This document shows, in pieces, positions 28,854-37,031 of a DNA stretch of 64,000 nt. Position 1 is the stretch's first letter. Each line of letters starts with the position of its first letter. The DNA is taken from NCBI GenBank assembly GCA_963811335.1, contig CAWERB010000023.1, positions 186,001 through 250,000 on the forward strand. The letters run 5' to 3'. A program made the position numbers and the translations under genes. The DNA comes from Trebonia sp963811335. Its GTDB lineage: Bacteria > Actinomycetota > Actinomycetes > Streptosporangiales > Streptosporangiaceae. The notes below the pieces were generated by a model. The model made no database searches. It was not told where the DNA came from and saw only the letters and a program-made list of their open reading frames with translations.

Positions 28854-29039
28854 ATGCTCAGGATCAGGAAGTGGTTCGGCAAGAGACGGCAGGTCATCTG
28901 GGCCGAGCCGGAACTCCCTCCCTTCGTCAAGATCAACCCCATGGCCGTCGGCTCGACCGCCGGCCTCCAGCCCGGTGACATGACCATGGCCATCATGGCC
29001 AGGGAGTTCCTCGACCTCCCTGACGAAGACGAGGTATAG
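28854..29039 (+). CDS. Small hypothetical protein
   Basis: A 61-residue frame with a basic N-terminus (MLRIRKWFGKRRQVIW) and an acidic C-terminus (EFLDLPDEDEV). It is not recognised. It follows the XRE-DUF397 pair and shares their moderate GC content. No clear ribosome-binding site is seen. Confidence 0.42.
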   Translation: MLRIRKWFGKRRQVIWAEPELPPFVKINPMAVGSTAGLQPGDMTMAIMAREFLDLPDEDEV

Positions 29040-29225
29040 GGCCGAGCGCGAGTTCCGCACTCGGGGAAGCGTTTCTCGCCACGGCGGCGCTTGAAGCGCG
29101 CTTAGCGGGTCCCGCGCGGGGCGCGGTCGGCGCCGCGAGCGCGCGTCGGCTCCCCGCCGGGAAGCTCACGCCGCCACTCCGCCATGCCACCAGCCACCCT
29201 TCATTCGCAGGTCTGAGCGGCAATC

Positions 29226-30566
29226 TCACGTGCTGCCTGGCAGCACGCGGCTGGCCCAGTGGGCTGCGGCCGACAGGCCGAGGGCAAGGCCTGCGTACAT
29301 CAGTCCGAGCAAGGCCCACCCGAGCTGGCCGAGTCCCAGGATCAGGGAGGTGACCAGGATCGGCCCGAGCGAGTCGTAGATGCGCGTGCCCATCGCGAAC
29401 GCGCCGAGGTACTCGCCCTGGCGGTCTTCTGGGGCAAGCCCGTAAGACAGGCTCCAGCCGCCCGCTTGCTGCAGCACCTCCCCGAGGGTGAGCAGCACGG
29501 ACCCGGCGCCCAGGACGATGATCGCGGCGGGCGCGGGCAGAGCCCTGGTGCTCGCGAGGACCAGGCAGGCAGCCAGCAGCAGCGCCCCCGACCTGCGCAC
29601 CGCCCGGGCGGCACCGGGCACCGTGTCCGTGCCGCGGCTGGCGCGCACCTGGAGCGTCACCACGAGCAGCGTGCTGACCAGGAACGCGGCGGCGACGGTC
29701 CAGGCTGGCGCGGGCGTGCGGCGCACGATCCACAGCGGCAGCCCCACGGTGATGATGGCGCCATAGGTCATCAGCAGCCCGTTGAGCACGCAGACCGTGA
29801 GGTAGCGCAGGTCGCGCAGCACCGGGCGCGCACGGGCGGCCCGCGCCTGCCGGGATGGCGGCCCGGAACCGGCAGTCGAGGTCCCGGCAGGCCCGTCATC
29901 GGCAGGCCCCGCGGGCAGCGGCCGGGCGGGCGGTGCCGCGGGCAGGGTCAGCAAGATCACGGCAGCGATCGCGAACGAGGCAGCGTCGGCGAGCACGAGG
30001 GAAACGAAGGCGGCGCGGGTGCCAACGGCCAGCGCTGCCCCGCCAGCCAGGGCGCCGAGCGCCCAGCCGGCGCTGCTGACGGCCTGGTTGTAGGCCCTGG
30101 CCCGGACCCGCTGCTGCTGTCCCGCGATCCGGGACAGGTAGCCGGCCCGCAGCGGAGACCCTCCCACCTCCGCCAGCGAGGCAACCGCAGCGAGCGTCAC
30201 GAACTCCCCGAAGGTGCGCACGAACGGATAGGCCGCGTACACGACCGCCTGGACGACCGTCACGAGCACCCAGACGCGCCGGTACCCGAACCGGTCGCCA
30301 AGCGAGCCGAGCGGCACCGCGCCGATCATCGCCGCCAGGCCCGCCAGCGACAGCCCCAGGGCCACCGAACCCGCCGCAAGCCCGGCGAAGCGGGTGAAGA
30401 ACAGCACGCTGACCGTCAAGAACATGCCGGTCCCCGTCGCATCGACGAGAGATACGAACGCGTACCTGCGCAACGGCCCGGCGGGGGGAAGCATGGCACG
30501 GGCCCGTGCCGCGACCGCCGCAAAACCAGGCATCCGGGTCACGATATCAGCCCGCTCAGGGGCCAT
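29226..30566 (-). CDS. MFS transporter
   Basis: A 446-residue major facilitator with about 12 helices. The loop 2-3 motif is GSLGDRFGYRRVWVL (about residues 97-111). The central cytoplasmic loop (ARPLPAGPADDGPAGTSTAG) is Pro/Gly-rich and separates the two six-helix halves. The distribution suggests a drug or metabolite exporter of the DHA type, but there is no substrate evidence. The first 30 residues before PLRRYAFVSLVDATGTG are poorly conserved, so the start may be at an internal ATG. Confidence 0.88.
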   Translation of the reverse strand: MAPERADIVTRMPGFAAVAARARAMLPPAGPLRRYAFVSLVDATGTGMFLTVSVLFFTRFAGLAAGSVALGLSLAGLAAMIGAVPLGSLGDRFGYRRVWVLVTVVQAVVYAAYPFVRTFGEFVTLAAVASLAEVGGSPLRAGYLSRIAGQQQRVRARAYNQAVSSAGWALGALAGGAALAVGTRAAFVSLVLADAASFAIAAVILLTLPAAPPARPLPAGPADDGPAGTSTAGSGPPSRQARAARARPVLRDLRYLTVCVLNGLLMTYGAIITVGLPLWIVRRTPAPAWTVAAAFLVSTLLVVTLQVRASRGTDTVPGAARAVRRSGALLLAACLVLASTRALPAPAAIIVLGAGSVLLTLGEVLQQAGGWSLSYGLAPEDRQGEYLGAFAMGTRIYDSLGPILVTSLILGLGQLGWALLGLMYAGLALGLSAAAHWASRVLPGST

Positions 30567-30708
30567 TCGCTGGCGCGCGGCTCAGGCCCATTAGGCACAA
30601 GGCCGGTTAATCGAGGGTTCGCCGCTTGCCGTCGCGGAGGCGGCCGCGGGCGGGGCCGCCCGCGGCCGGGACGGCCCCTGCTTACCACGCGCCCCCGCGG
30701 CAACAGGG

Positions 30709-30812
30709 TTACCAGTAAACTTTTCGCATCAGGTAGACTTTTCACCGGATGTAAAGAAAAGACGTTCGGAGCGTCTTTTCTTTACCGGTCGTGAGATGTT
30801 TACCGGTAAACC
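30709..30812. repeat. Structured dispersed repeat, copy 2
   Basis: The second copy of the element at 3664. It starts with TTACCAGTAAAC and ends with TTTACCGGTAAA (30799-30810 region). Its central hairpin is perfect: GTAAAGAAAAGACG (30751-30764), loop TTCGGAG, CGTCTTTTCTTTAC (30772-30785). It lies in the 314-base gap between the MFS transporter and a truncated hydrolase; the rest of the gap is GC-rich and featureless. Confidence 0.72.
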
Positions 30813-30880
30813 CGCTGGCGCGGCCCCGCCCGGCCGGAGCGGGCCGGCGCGGAGCGTTCCCGCGCTCAGCCGCCCGGTGG

Positions 30881-31123
30881 TCATTTGCTCAGCGTCGCCG
30901 CGATCAGGTCAAGCGCCGCGCCGACCGGGCCGATCGAGGCGGGCAGGTTGAGGAACCCGTGCAGCATCGTGGTGACCATGACCTGCCGTACGTCGACGCC
31001 GGCCGCGGCGAGCGCCGCGGCGAACGCCTGGCCGGACGGGCGCAGGTCGTCGTACTCGGCGTTGAGCACCAGGGTGGGGCACAGCCACGGGGGCCGTACC
31101 CGCGCCAGCCAAGCCTGTTTCAT
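30881..31123 (-). pseudogene. Truncated alpha/beta hydrolase (C-terminal end only)
   Basis: An 80-codon frame matching the last part of an alpha/beta hydrolase fold-3 esterase: PTLVLNAEYDDLRPSGQAFAAAL carries the catalytic Asp region and TTMLHGFLNLPASIGP the catalytic His. The nucleophile Ser, oxyanion hole and about 200 upstream residues are absent. The break at about 31123 adjoins unrelated sequence. With the dispersed repeat about 70 bases past its 3' end, this looks like a deletion scar. Confidence 0.72.
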
Positions 31124-31260
31124 TCAATGACATGTCCCGGGCTGGCTTGAGGCGCGTGGCCGGGCGCGTTCGGCCTGCCCCGATCGCTCAAGATCCAGGG
31201 CAAACGTCACGCGTATTCACAAATAGCAACGACCGGGCGGCACCCTTCTGATTCGTGGTA

Positions 31261-31302
31261 TTGAAAAGTCAACTAGCCGTGTCATGATGCATTCATGGGG
31301 GG
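31261..31302 (+). promoter_or_regulatory. Putative promoter and ribosome-binding site of the Rieske oxygenase gene
   Basis: TTGAAA (31261-31266) and CATGAT (31283-31288) are 16 bases apart and resemble a sigma-70 promoter. GGGGGG at 31297-31302 is the probable ribosome-binding site and decides the ATG at 31308. Confidence 0.4.
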
Positions 31303-31307
31303 TGCGT

Positions 31308-32501
31308 ATGTCTGAGACGCTTTCTGCTGAAGATGAGACGGGGCAAGCCGAGCCGGAGGCCGCGCCGAGCCGTTTCCCGGTTCTTCGTTCCGGTGCCCTC
31401 GCCGATCTGCGGCGCGTCGGTATCAATCCGAATTTCTGGTATCCGGTCGCCGTTTCGAGGAGCGTGCGGAGGGGAAAGGCGTTCGCCGCCGCCTTCGCGG
31501 GTGAACGGATCGCCCTGTACCGCGGCGAAAGCGGCACGGTCTACGCGCTGGAGGACCGGTGCGCGCATCGGCAGATACCGCTGAGCATGGGCGTCGTAGA
31601 GGGCGACGCGCTGCGCTGCTGCTATCACGCCTGGGCCTATCGCGGTAACGGCCGCATTTCGCAGATACCCTACCTGCCCAAGAATGCCGCAAGGCCGCCG
31701 CGCGGCGTCCGCTCCTACCCGGTCCGCGAGGCTTACGGCCTGGTGTTCGTCTTCCCCGGAGATCCGCGGAACGCGGACGAGGCGACGTTGCCCGAGCTGC
31801 CGGAATTCGATTCCCCCAAGCACAAGACCATGACCTTCTCCCGCACGGTGAGCTGCCATTACTCGTTCATGCACGAGAACCTCCTTGACATGAACCACCA
31901 GTTCCTGCACCGCGGCGTCGTCGGCAGGATCAAGCCCACGCTGCTCGGCTACGACACCACTCCGCATTCGGTGGAGGCCCGCTACCGGTTCACCCATGCC
32001 GGCGGGAAGAAGAACCGCGGCGCGGGCATCCTCGCCAGCAAAGGCGTCGGCGGCACCTCCTCGCCCGACGTCATCACCATTCGGACCGGGTACCCCTACC
32101 AGACCCTGCAGCTGGTTCCCGAGAACGCCGACCTTCCCGCGTTCTCCCTCTGGGTGGCCTACGTGCCCGAGGATGCCGAGCAGCGGACCAATCACGTCTA
32201 CGGCCTGCTCATGGTCGAGAAGCCGCCGGTCCCCGGGGTCATCCACCTCGCCTGGCCGCTCATCAGGCGCTTCACGGAACGGGTCTTCGCCGAAGACCGG
32301 ACGGCGGTCGAAGCCGAGCAGCGAGCCTGGGACGAGCAGGGCGAGGACTGGAACCACGAGGTGTTTCCCCTCATCATGGACGTCCGTGACGTGCTGCGCG
32401 GCAACGGCGTCCCCCTTCGCCAGGGATCCGCCCTCTGCGGCGGCGCCGCGCTGTGCGCGAACTCAGCGCGGGCGCGCCCGGCACCACGGGCCGGCGGATA
32501 A
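31308..32501 (+). CDS. Rieske non-haem iron oxygenase, large subunit type
   Basis: A 397-residue ring-hydroxylating-type oxygenase. The Rieske ligands are CAHRQIPLSMG (C-x-H) and CCYHAWAYRG (C-x2-H), at about residues 83-105. The mononuclear iron site is ENLLDMNHQFLHRG, giving the D-x2-H-x4-H pattern at about 190-200. The overall layout resembles vanillate demethylase/PAO-type single-component oxygenases, which need a separate reductase; none is adjacent. The C-terminal 25 residues are low complexity. The substrate is unknown. Confidence 0.88.
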   Translation: MSETLSAEDETGQAEPEAAPSRFPVLRSGALADLRRVGINPNFWYPVAVSRSVRRGKAFAAAFAGERIALYRGESGTVYALEDRCAHRQIPLSMGVVEGDALRCCYHAWAYRGNGRISQIPYLPKNAARPPRGVRSYPVREAYGLVFVFPGDPRNADEATLPELPEFDSPKHKTMTFSRTVSCHYSFMHENLLDMNHQFLHRGVVGRIKPTLLGYDTTPHSVEARYRFTHAGGKKNRGAGILASKGVGGTSSPDVITIRTGYPYQTLQLVPENADLPAFSLWVAYVPEDAEQRTNHVYGLLMVEKPPVPGVIHLAWPLIRRFTERVFAEDRTAVEAEQRAWDEQGEDWNHEVFPLIMDVRDVLRGNGVPLRQGSALCGGAALCANSARARPAPRAGG

Positions 32502-32512
32502 ACCGGGCTGCG

Positions 32513-32974
32513 CTACAGCGCGGGCGGGTCGGCGACTGGCTTGATCCACCGGCGCCACTGTGCCTGGGGCGAGTAGCCGGCCGCGTGCCACAAGGCCTGC
32601 CCCAGCTCGTTACCGTCAAGGACCATCGCGTCAAGGCGCGTGGCGCCGAGGGACCGCAGTCTCGCCGCGCCCGCGCCGAGCAGTGCCTGGGCAATGCCTT
32701 GGCGCCGCATGGCCGGATGGACCGCCAGCCGGTACAGGTGCGCGCGCCACCCGTCCCAGCCGGCGATGAGCGTCCCGACGATGCGGTCCCCTTGCCGCGC
32801 GATAAGGCATGCTCCAGGGTCGCGGTCAAGCAGGGTGAGTACCGCTTGGGCCGTATCGCCTGGCCGGCCGTCGTTCTCGGCAGCGACGGCCCACAGCGCA
32901 AGCAGTTCGGGAACATCGCCGGGTGTCGCGATGTCCAGGCCGACGTCTTCGGGCAGTGACCGGGGTGCGCTCAT
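32513..32974 (-). CDS. GNAT-family N-acetyltransferase
   Basis: A 153-residue acetyl-CoA-dependent acetyltransferase. Motif A is LYRLAVHPAMRRQGIAQALL, with the R-x2-G-x-A pyrophosphate-binding turn, and motif B is ALWHAAGYSPQAQWRRW at the C-terminus. An upstream GTG at 32995 would add seven residues. It is convergent with the Rieske oxygenase gene, 11 bases apart. The substrate is unknown. Confidence 0.82.
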   Translation of the reverse strand: MSAPRSLPEDVGLDIATPGDVPELLALWAVAAENDGRPGDTAQAVLTLLDRDPGACLIARQGDRIVGTLIAGWDGWRAHLYRLAVHPAMRRQGIAQALLGAGAARLRSLGATRLDAMVLDGNELGQALWHAAGYSPQAQWRRWIKPVADPPAL

Positions 32975-33075
32975 CCGGGCCACTGTAGCGGTCACCAGTC
33001 CGCCGTGGCGGAGCGAGCGCCCGGAGGTGTAACACTGAGCGGGAAGACGTTCGCGGCGACGGAGAGGCCTGCCTG

Positions 33076-33954
33076 ATGCTGGCGGTGGCGCTTGCCCTCT
33101 TGTCCGCGGTCAGCTTCGGTGCGTCGGACTACGCGGCCGGCCTGGCCACCCGGAAGGCGAGCGTGCTCCAGGTGACGCTCGTGGCCCAGGTGACCAGCCT
33201 GACGGTGGCGCTGCTTGTCGCGCCCTGGTTCAGCCCGCTGCGGTTGTCGGCGGCCGCCGCCGGGTGGAGCGCCGCCGCGGGGGTGGCGGGGATCTTCGGC
33301 GCCCTGACGCTCTACATGGGTTTCCGTCATGCCGACTTCAGCGTGGCGAGCACGCTCAGCGCGGTCGGGTCCGCGGCCTTGCCCGCTCTGGCCGGCCTGC
33401 TGTTCGGCGAGCGGCCGCCGGCGCTCGCCCTGGCCGGGATCGCGCTCGCGATCCCGGCCATCGCCGCCATATCGGCGGGTCCGGGCGCGGCTGACGGGGT
33501 GCCGTCCGCCGACGGCAGGACGGCCACCGGGCGGCACCTGGCCGGCGTCGCGTACGGCCTGGCGGCGGGCGCAGGCTTCGCGTTCTTCTTCATCGGCTTG
33601 AACCGGGCGGGCAGCGGCAGCGGCCTGTGGCCGGTCATCGTGGCGGAAGCGGTGTCGCTGCCGGTCCTGCTCGGCTGCATGGTGCCGGCCAGGCAACTGG
33701 GGCTGCCGCCGCCCGGCTCGCGGTCGCTTGCCGCGGTGACGGGCGCGACCGGCGCCATCGGCACCTCCCTGTTCTTCGTCGCGTCCCATCACGGGCTGCT
33801 CGCGGTCACCGCGGTGATCACGTCGCTGTACCCGGGCGGCACCATCCTGCTCGCCCGGATCCGGCCCGGCGAGCGGCTCAGCGCGGTGCGGCTGGCCGGC
33901 CTCGCCCTCGCGGGTGCCTCGGTCGCGCTGATCGCGGTCGCGGGCGCGGGGTAA
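33076..33954 (+). CDS. EamA/DMT-family transporter
   Basis: A 292-residue membrane protein with ten predicted helices in two EamA repeats: LALLSAVSFGASDYAAGL starts the first and GVAYGLAAGAGFAFFFIGLNRAG the second. The end of each repeat carries the usual pattern (ALAGLLFGERPP and LYPGGTILLARIRPGERLS). Such proteins export amino acids or metabolites; the specific substrate is unknown. Confidence 0.88.
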   Translation: MLAVALALLSAVSFGASDYAAGLATRKASVLQVTLVAQVTSLTVALLVAPWFSPLRLSAAAAGWSAAAGVAGIFGALTLYMGFRHADFSVASTLSAVGSAALPALAGLLFGERPPALALAGIALAIPAIAAISAGPGAADGVPSADGRTATGRHLAGVAYGLAAGAGFAFFFIGLNRAGSGSGLWPVIVAEAVSLPVLLGCMVPARQLGLPPPGSRSLAAVTGATGAIGTSLFFVASHHGLLAVTAVITSLYPGGTILLARIRPGERLSAVRLAGLALAGASVALIAVAGAG

Positions 33955-34044
33955 GACTCGGTTATGGTGCTGACTGACGCGTCGCGGCGCCCGCGCCGGT
34001 TAAGCCGGTGGACGGGCCGTCGGGTTCCCGGTGTGGTCTTCCCG

Positions 34045-34512
34045 CTAGGCGAACGCGGAGTCCCACATGTCGTGCCTGGTGTAGAGGCGCTCGACTTCGC
34101 CCAGCTCGACCTCGGCGTCCTCGGCGCGGTCCACAGCCCGGCCGGCGACCCACCAGTCAGCGCCGGGCAGGCCGGCGGACAGGTACGCGCGAGTTCCCGG
34201 ACCGTACTGCTGTCCCGGACGCCGCCGCTGAGCCGAGACTTCGCCGTGGGCAGGCTCCCAGAGCCGGACCGAGCCCGGGTCACTGCCGAGCACGACCGCG
34301 TTGTACCAGCGCCACACCACGACGGCGGCGCCCGCTGCCTCGGCGATGGCTACCAGGTGGCCCGGCAGCACCCGCTCCCGCCGCGGTGCGGGAAACTGCG
34401 GTGCGTACCTGAAGGAGGCAATAGCGCCGTCGGCTACGACGGCGCACGCGTCCTCTTCGGACCGCAGCACGATGCCGCGGCGGAGCCGTGGGCTAATCAC
34501 CCGAATTGGCAT
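34045..34512 (-). CDS. Hypothetical protein
   Basis: A 155-residue soluble protein, not recognised. It starts MPIRVISPRLRRGIVLRSEED and contains WRWYNAVVLGSD, a possible beta strand region, and an acidic C-terminal helix, EDAEVELGEVERLY. It lies directly beside the IS607-type element; its start codon is 11 bases from the right direct repeat, so part of its upstream region may be displaced. Confidence 0.5.
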   Translation of the reverse strand: MPIRVISPRLRRGIVLRSEEDACAVVADGAIASFRYAPQFPAPRRERVLPGHLVAIAEAAGAAVVVWRWYNAVVLGSDPGSVRLWEPAHGEVSAQRRRPGQQYGPGTRAYLSAGLPGADWWVAGRAVDRAEDAEVELGEVERLYTRHDMWDSAFA

Positions 34513-34522
34513 GCCCCGCGGA

Positions 34523-34536
34523 AGCAGGGCAAAACC
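34523..34536 (+). repeat. Direct repeat at right edge of the IS607-type element
   Basis: AGCAGGGCAAAACC, identical to 36392-36405. Confidence 0.6.
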
Positions 34537-34575
34537 GTTGCCTTCTGATTGAGCAAACGTGAGTCTGCTGGTTCA

Positions 34576-36033
34576 TTAGGCAGCCTCGCCTTGCGGTGAG
34601 GCGGTCCCCGTCTTGCCCGGCGGGTGCCGGCGCGGGGTTGACGTTTCACGGCCTCCTGCGTTGCCCGCTCGCGCGGGCTCGGTCTCACGGGTGGCTCCGC
34701 GTCCTGCCACCGGGCCACTCCCGGCGGGATCCTGTTCACCGCCAGGCGAGGGCTCGCCGAGTCGGGCGAGGTTCACCGCGGCGTTGAGGTCACGGTCGGT
34801 CCTCAGGCCGCAGTGCTCACATTCATACATCCGGTCGGCCAGCGTCAGGTTTGGCTTTCGCCTGCCGCAGCCCGAGCAGAGCTTGCTCGACGGGAAGTAA
34901 CGTCCGGCTTCCACCAGGGCGGAGCCGTACCACCTGGTCTTGTAGGCCAGCATGCGCCGCACCTCGGCGAGGGCGGCATCGGAGAGGGCGCGGTTCAGGC
35001 CCCGCTTGCGGGCGCCGCGGCCGAGCGCATCCCGGAGGCGTTCAGCGTCTCGACCGTGATGACCTGGTGGCGCTGCGCCAGGGACGTGGTTGCCTTGTGC
35101 AGCACGTCGCGGCGCACGGCGGCCGCGTGCGCGTGGACCCGGCCGATGCGCCGGCTCGTCCTGGCCCACCGCTTCGACGGCGGCCTGCGGGTCCTGGCTT
35201 CCGGGTCCCAGGGGCCCTGCTGGCGGGCGGCCCTGCGCTGCAGTGCCCGCAGCCGCCCCTGCGCCGCGGCCAGGGACTTCGGGGCCGGGACCCGCCCGGT
35301 CTCACGCCCGTCCGGGGCCGCGATCACCAGCAGGGCGCCGGCCTTCACCCCCACGTCCACGCCCACCGCCGGCCCCCGGCGCCGGCGGGCTCGTGAACAC
35401 CCGCGGAACGCCGGACGATGACCTGGAACGCCACGTGCCACCGGCCAACCGCGTCCTCCAACACGGTCGCGGACAGGACCCGCGCGGTGCCCGCCTCGAT
35501 CCGGCGGGCGAGCTTGCGGGTCGACTCCTGCGCCCGGACCCGCCCCAGCCGCGGCAGCGTGACGTGATGCCGGTCAGCCTCCACGCGCAGCGCCCCGGTG
35601 GTGAACCGCACCGACCGGCGCGACCGGGCCGACTTGAACCGCGGGAACCCGGCCGCGGCCCCGGCCCGCTGGCCCTTCCTCGACCTCGACCACGCGTCGA
35701 GCCCGCGGGCGAGGGCGTCCAGGCCGGTGTTGTAGGCCTCCTTGTGTTGTCCGCCCACCACGGGGCCACGTCGCCCTTGCGGCGATTCCACTCCCTGCGC
35801 AGCCCCGCCAGCGACCAGTCCAGCGCCGGGGTCAGGCAGGCCTCGGCGATGCCGTAGGAACGCTCGGCCCGCCGCTGGTCCATGACGGCCCTCACCAGCG
35901 CGAGCATCGTGTTATGCGCCTTCCGCGCGGCGCCCGCGTGCGACCGCAGCGCCCGGACCTGCGCCGGGGCGGGATCCAGCGCGAACCGGTAGGCCTGCGC
36001 CGTCCACCCCGCCGGAACCTCGAACCTACCCAC
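34576..36033 (-). pseudogene. tnpB: TnpB RNA-guided nuclease-like protein, interrupted by three frameshifts
   Basis: The whole family is recognisable but spread over frames. Part 1 (36033 to about 35770) is RFEVPAGWTAQAYRFALDP to GDVAPWWADN. Part 2 (to about 35385) is KEAYNTGLDALARGLDAW to HVAFQVIVRR. Part 3 (to about 35010) has RuvC-I GVDVGVKAGAL and RuvC-II VITVETLNASGM. Part 4 (to 34576) has the zinc finger CSGCGRRKPNLTLADRMYEC-EHCG and RuvC-III TDRDLNAAVNLARLG. All catalytic D-E-D positions are present. If the shifts are sequencing errors, the nuclease may be intact although its TnpA is not. Confidence 0.85.
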
Positions 36034-36344
36034 CGGCCCGTGCCGCCTCGCGCCCGGCGGCAGTCACCGCGCGCACGGCCAACTCGTCGGCCGCATGCCC
36101 GCTCACCGCTGCCCAACTGGTGAGGCCGGGCCACCTGACGGCGCAGGTCACGGCGCTGACCTTGACAAGACACACGCGCGCACGCCACCACCACCCGGCC
36201 GGGCTCACCAGCGATGGCCGCGTCCACCCAGATCGCGCCCGCGTCCAGGCGGCGGGCAGCCGCCGGGACCCGGTCCTCCCGGAACCACCGGTACGCGGCC
36301 TGCGGCTGCACACCATTCGCACGCGCCTGCTCACCCAGCTTCAC
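36026..36344 (-). pseudogene. tnpA: Truncated IS607-type serine recombinase TnpA
   Basis: The N-terminal MerR-like DNA-binding domain is intact (VKLGEQARANGVQPQAAYRWFRED, GTG 36344; residues 1-24 in two overlapping pieces: KLGEQARANGVQPQ and QAAYRWFRED). The start of the catalytic domain is present with the Ser motif ARVSCQGQRRDLRRQVAR. A frameshift near 36140 then leads to TSWAAVSGHAADELAVRAV and a stop at 36026. About 90 residues of the resolvase domain, including the DR motif, are missing. The end overlaps tnpB as in intact elements. It cannot be an active recombinase. Confidence 0.77.
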
Positions 36345-36391
36345 ACACTCATTAAAACATACATTCGATCACACTTACTCGCGAAATGCCG

Positions 36392-36405
36392 AGCAGGGCA
36401 AAACC
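36392..36405 (+). repeat. Direct repeat at left edge of the IS607-type element
   Basis: AGCAGGGCAAAACC, identical to 34523-34536, 48 bases upstream of the tnpA start. Confidence 0.6.
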
Positions 36406-36552
36406 CTGGGCAGGGTTCCGCCGCCCTCGCCAGGCATGATCGGTGATCTGCCGGGAAGTAGTGGCCCGAAGGCCTTGGCCGGCCCCGGGATACCCGAGCA
36501 CGGGCGGGCCAGCGGCCGGGGCAGGTACGGCGGTGCGCGCAGGAGGATGGCC

Positions 36553-36918
36553 ATGGGTGACGAGCTGTCTGTCACGGTTCGCCGCGAACGGGGCGTCGTG
36601 ATCGCGGAGGTCGCCGGGGACATGGACATATCCACGGCGCCGCGGCTGGGAGAGCACCTGTTCACGCTGGCCGACAGCGGGCAACCGCTGATCGTTGACC
36701 TTAACAGGATCACTTTCATCGATTCGACCGGGCTTGGGGTCCTTATCGCCACGGCCCGCCGCGCTGGCGTGCACGGCGGCAGCCTGCACGCGGTCTGCTC
36801 CCGGCCGCAGACCCGTAAGCTGCTGTGGCTGACCGGGGTGGACCGGCGGATCCCGCTCACCGCCACCCTGGCCGGGGCGCTAACGCACCTGACGGGATCC
36901 GGCGAGGCCCTCGGCTAG
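36553..36918 (+). CDS. STAS-domain anti-sigma factor antagonist
   Basis: A 121-residue single STAS domain of the SpoIIAA/RsbV type. The conserved switch region is RITFIDSTGLGVLIATARRAG, whose Ser is the expected phosphorylation site of a partner anti-sigma kinase. AGGAGG at 36541-36546 is six bases before ATG 36553, which decides this start over the ATG at 36547. No kinase or sigma gene is adjacent, so the partner lies elsewhere. Confidence 0.87.
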   Translation: MGDELSVTVRRERGVVIAEVAGDMDISTAPRLGEHLFTLADSGQPLIVDLNRITFIDSTGLGVLIATARRAGVHGGSLHAVCSRPQTRKLLWLTGVDRRIPLTATLAGALTHLTGSGEALG

Positions 36919-37031
36919 CGTTGTTGCCTCAGTTCGTCCAGGACGCCGGCCGTTGGACGCCGGCCGGTGGGCAGAGTCGTCGGTCGCTGGCGAGGTTTCC
37001 GCGGCACGGTCGCGCAGGATAACGTGGGGGC

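Larger units (their letters stand above)
34523..36405 (-). mobile_element. Decayed IS607-family insertion element (tnpA remnant and tnpB)
   Basis: About 1.88 kb carrying a truncated IS607-type serine recombinase gene followed by tnpB on the same strand, the standard IS607 order. Both outer edges hold the same 14 bases, AGCAGGGCAAAACC, in direct orientation (34523-34536 and 36392-36405). They could be a target duplication or end sequences. IS607 elements normally insert by serine recombination without long duplications, so the repeats deserve checking. The region 34537-34575 between tnpB stop and right repeat would contain the 3' part of any guide (omega) RNA. Confidence 0.75.

Noticed and set aside
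36925..36965. Doubled GGACGCCGGCCG sequence before the dehydrogenase gene
   Set aside because: A short GC-rich duplication without other copies or context; likely chance at this base composition.
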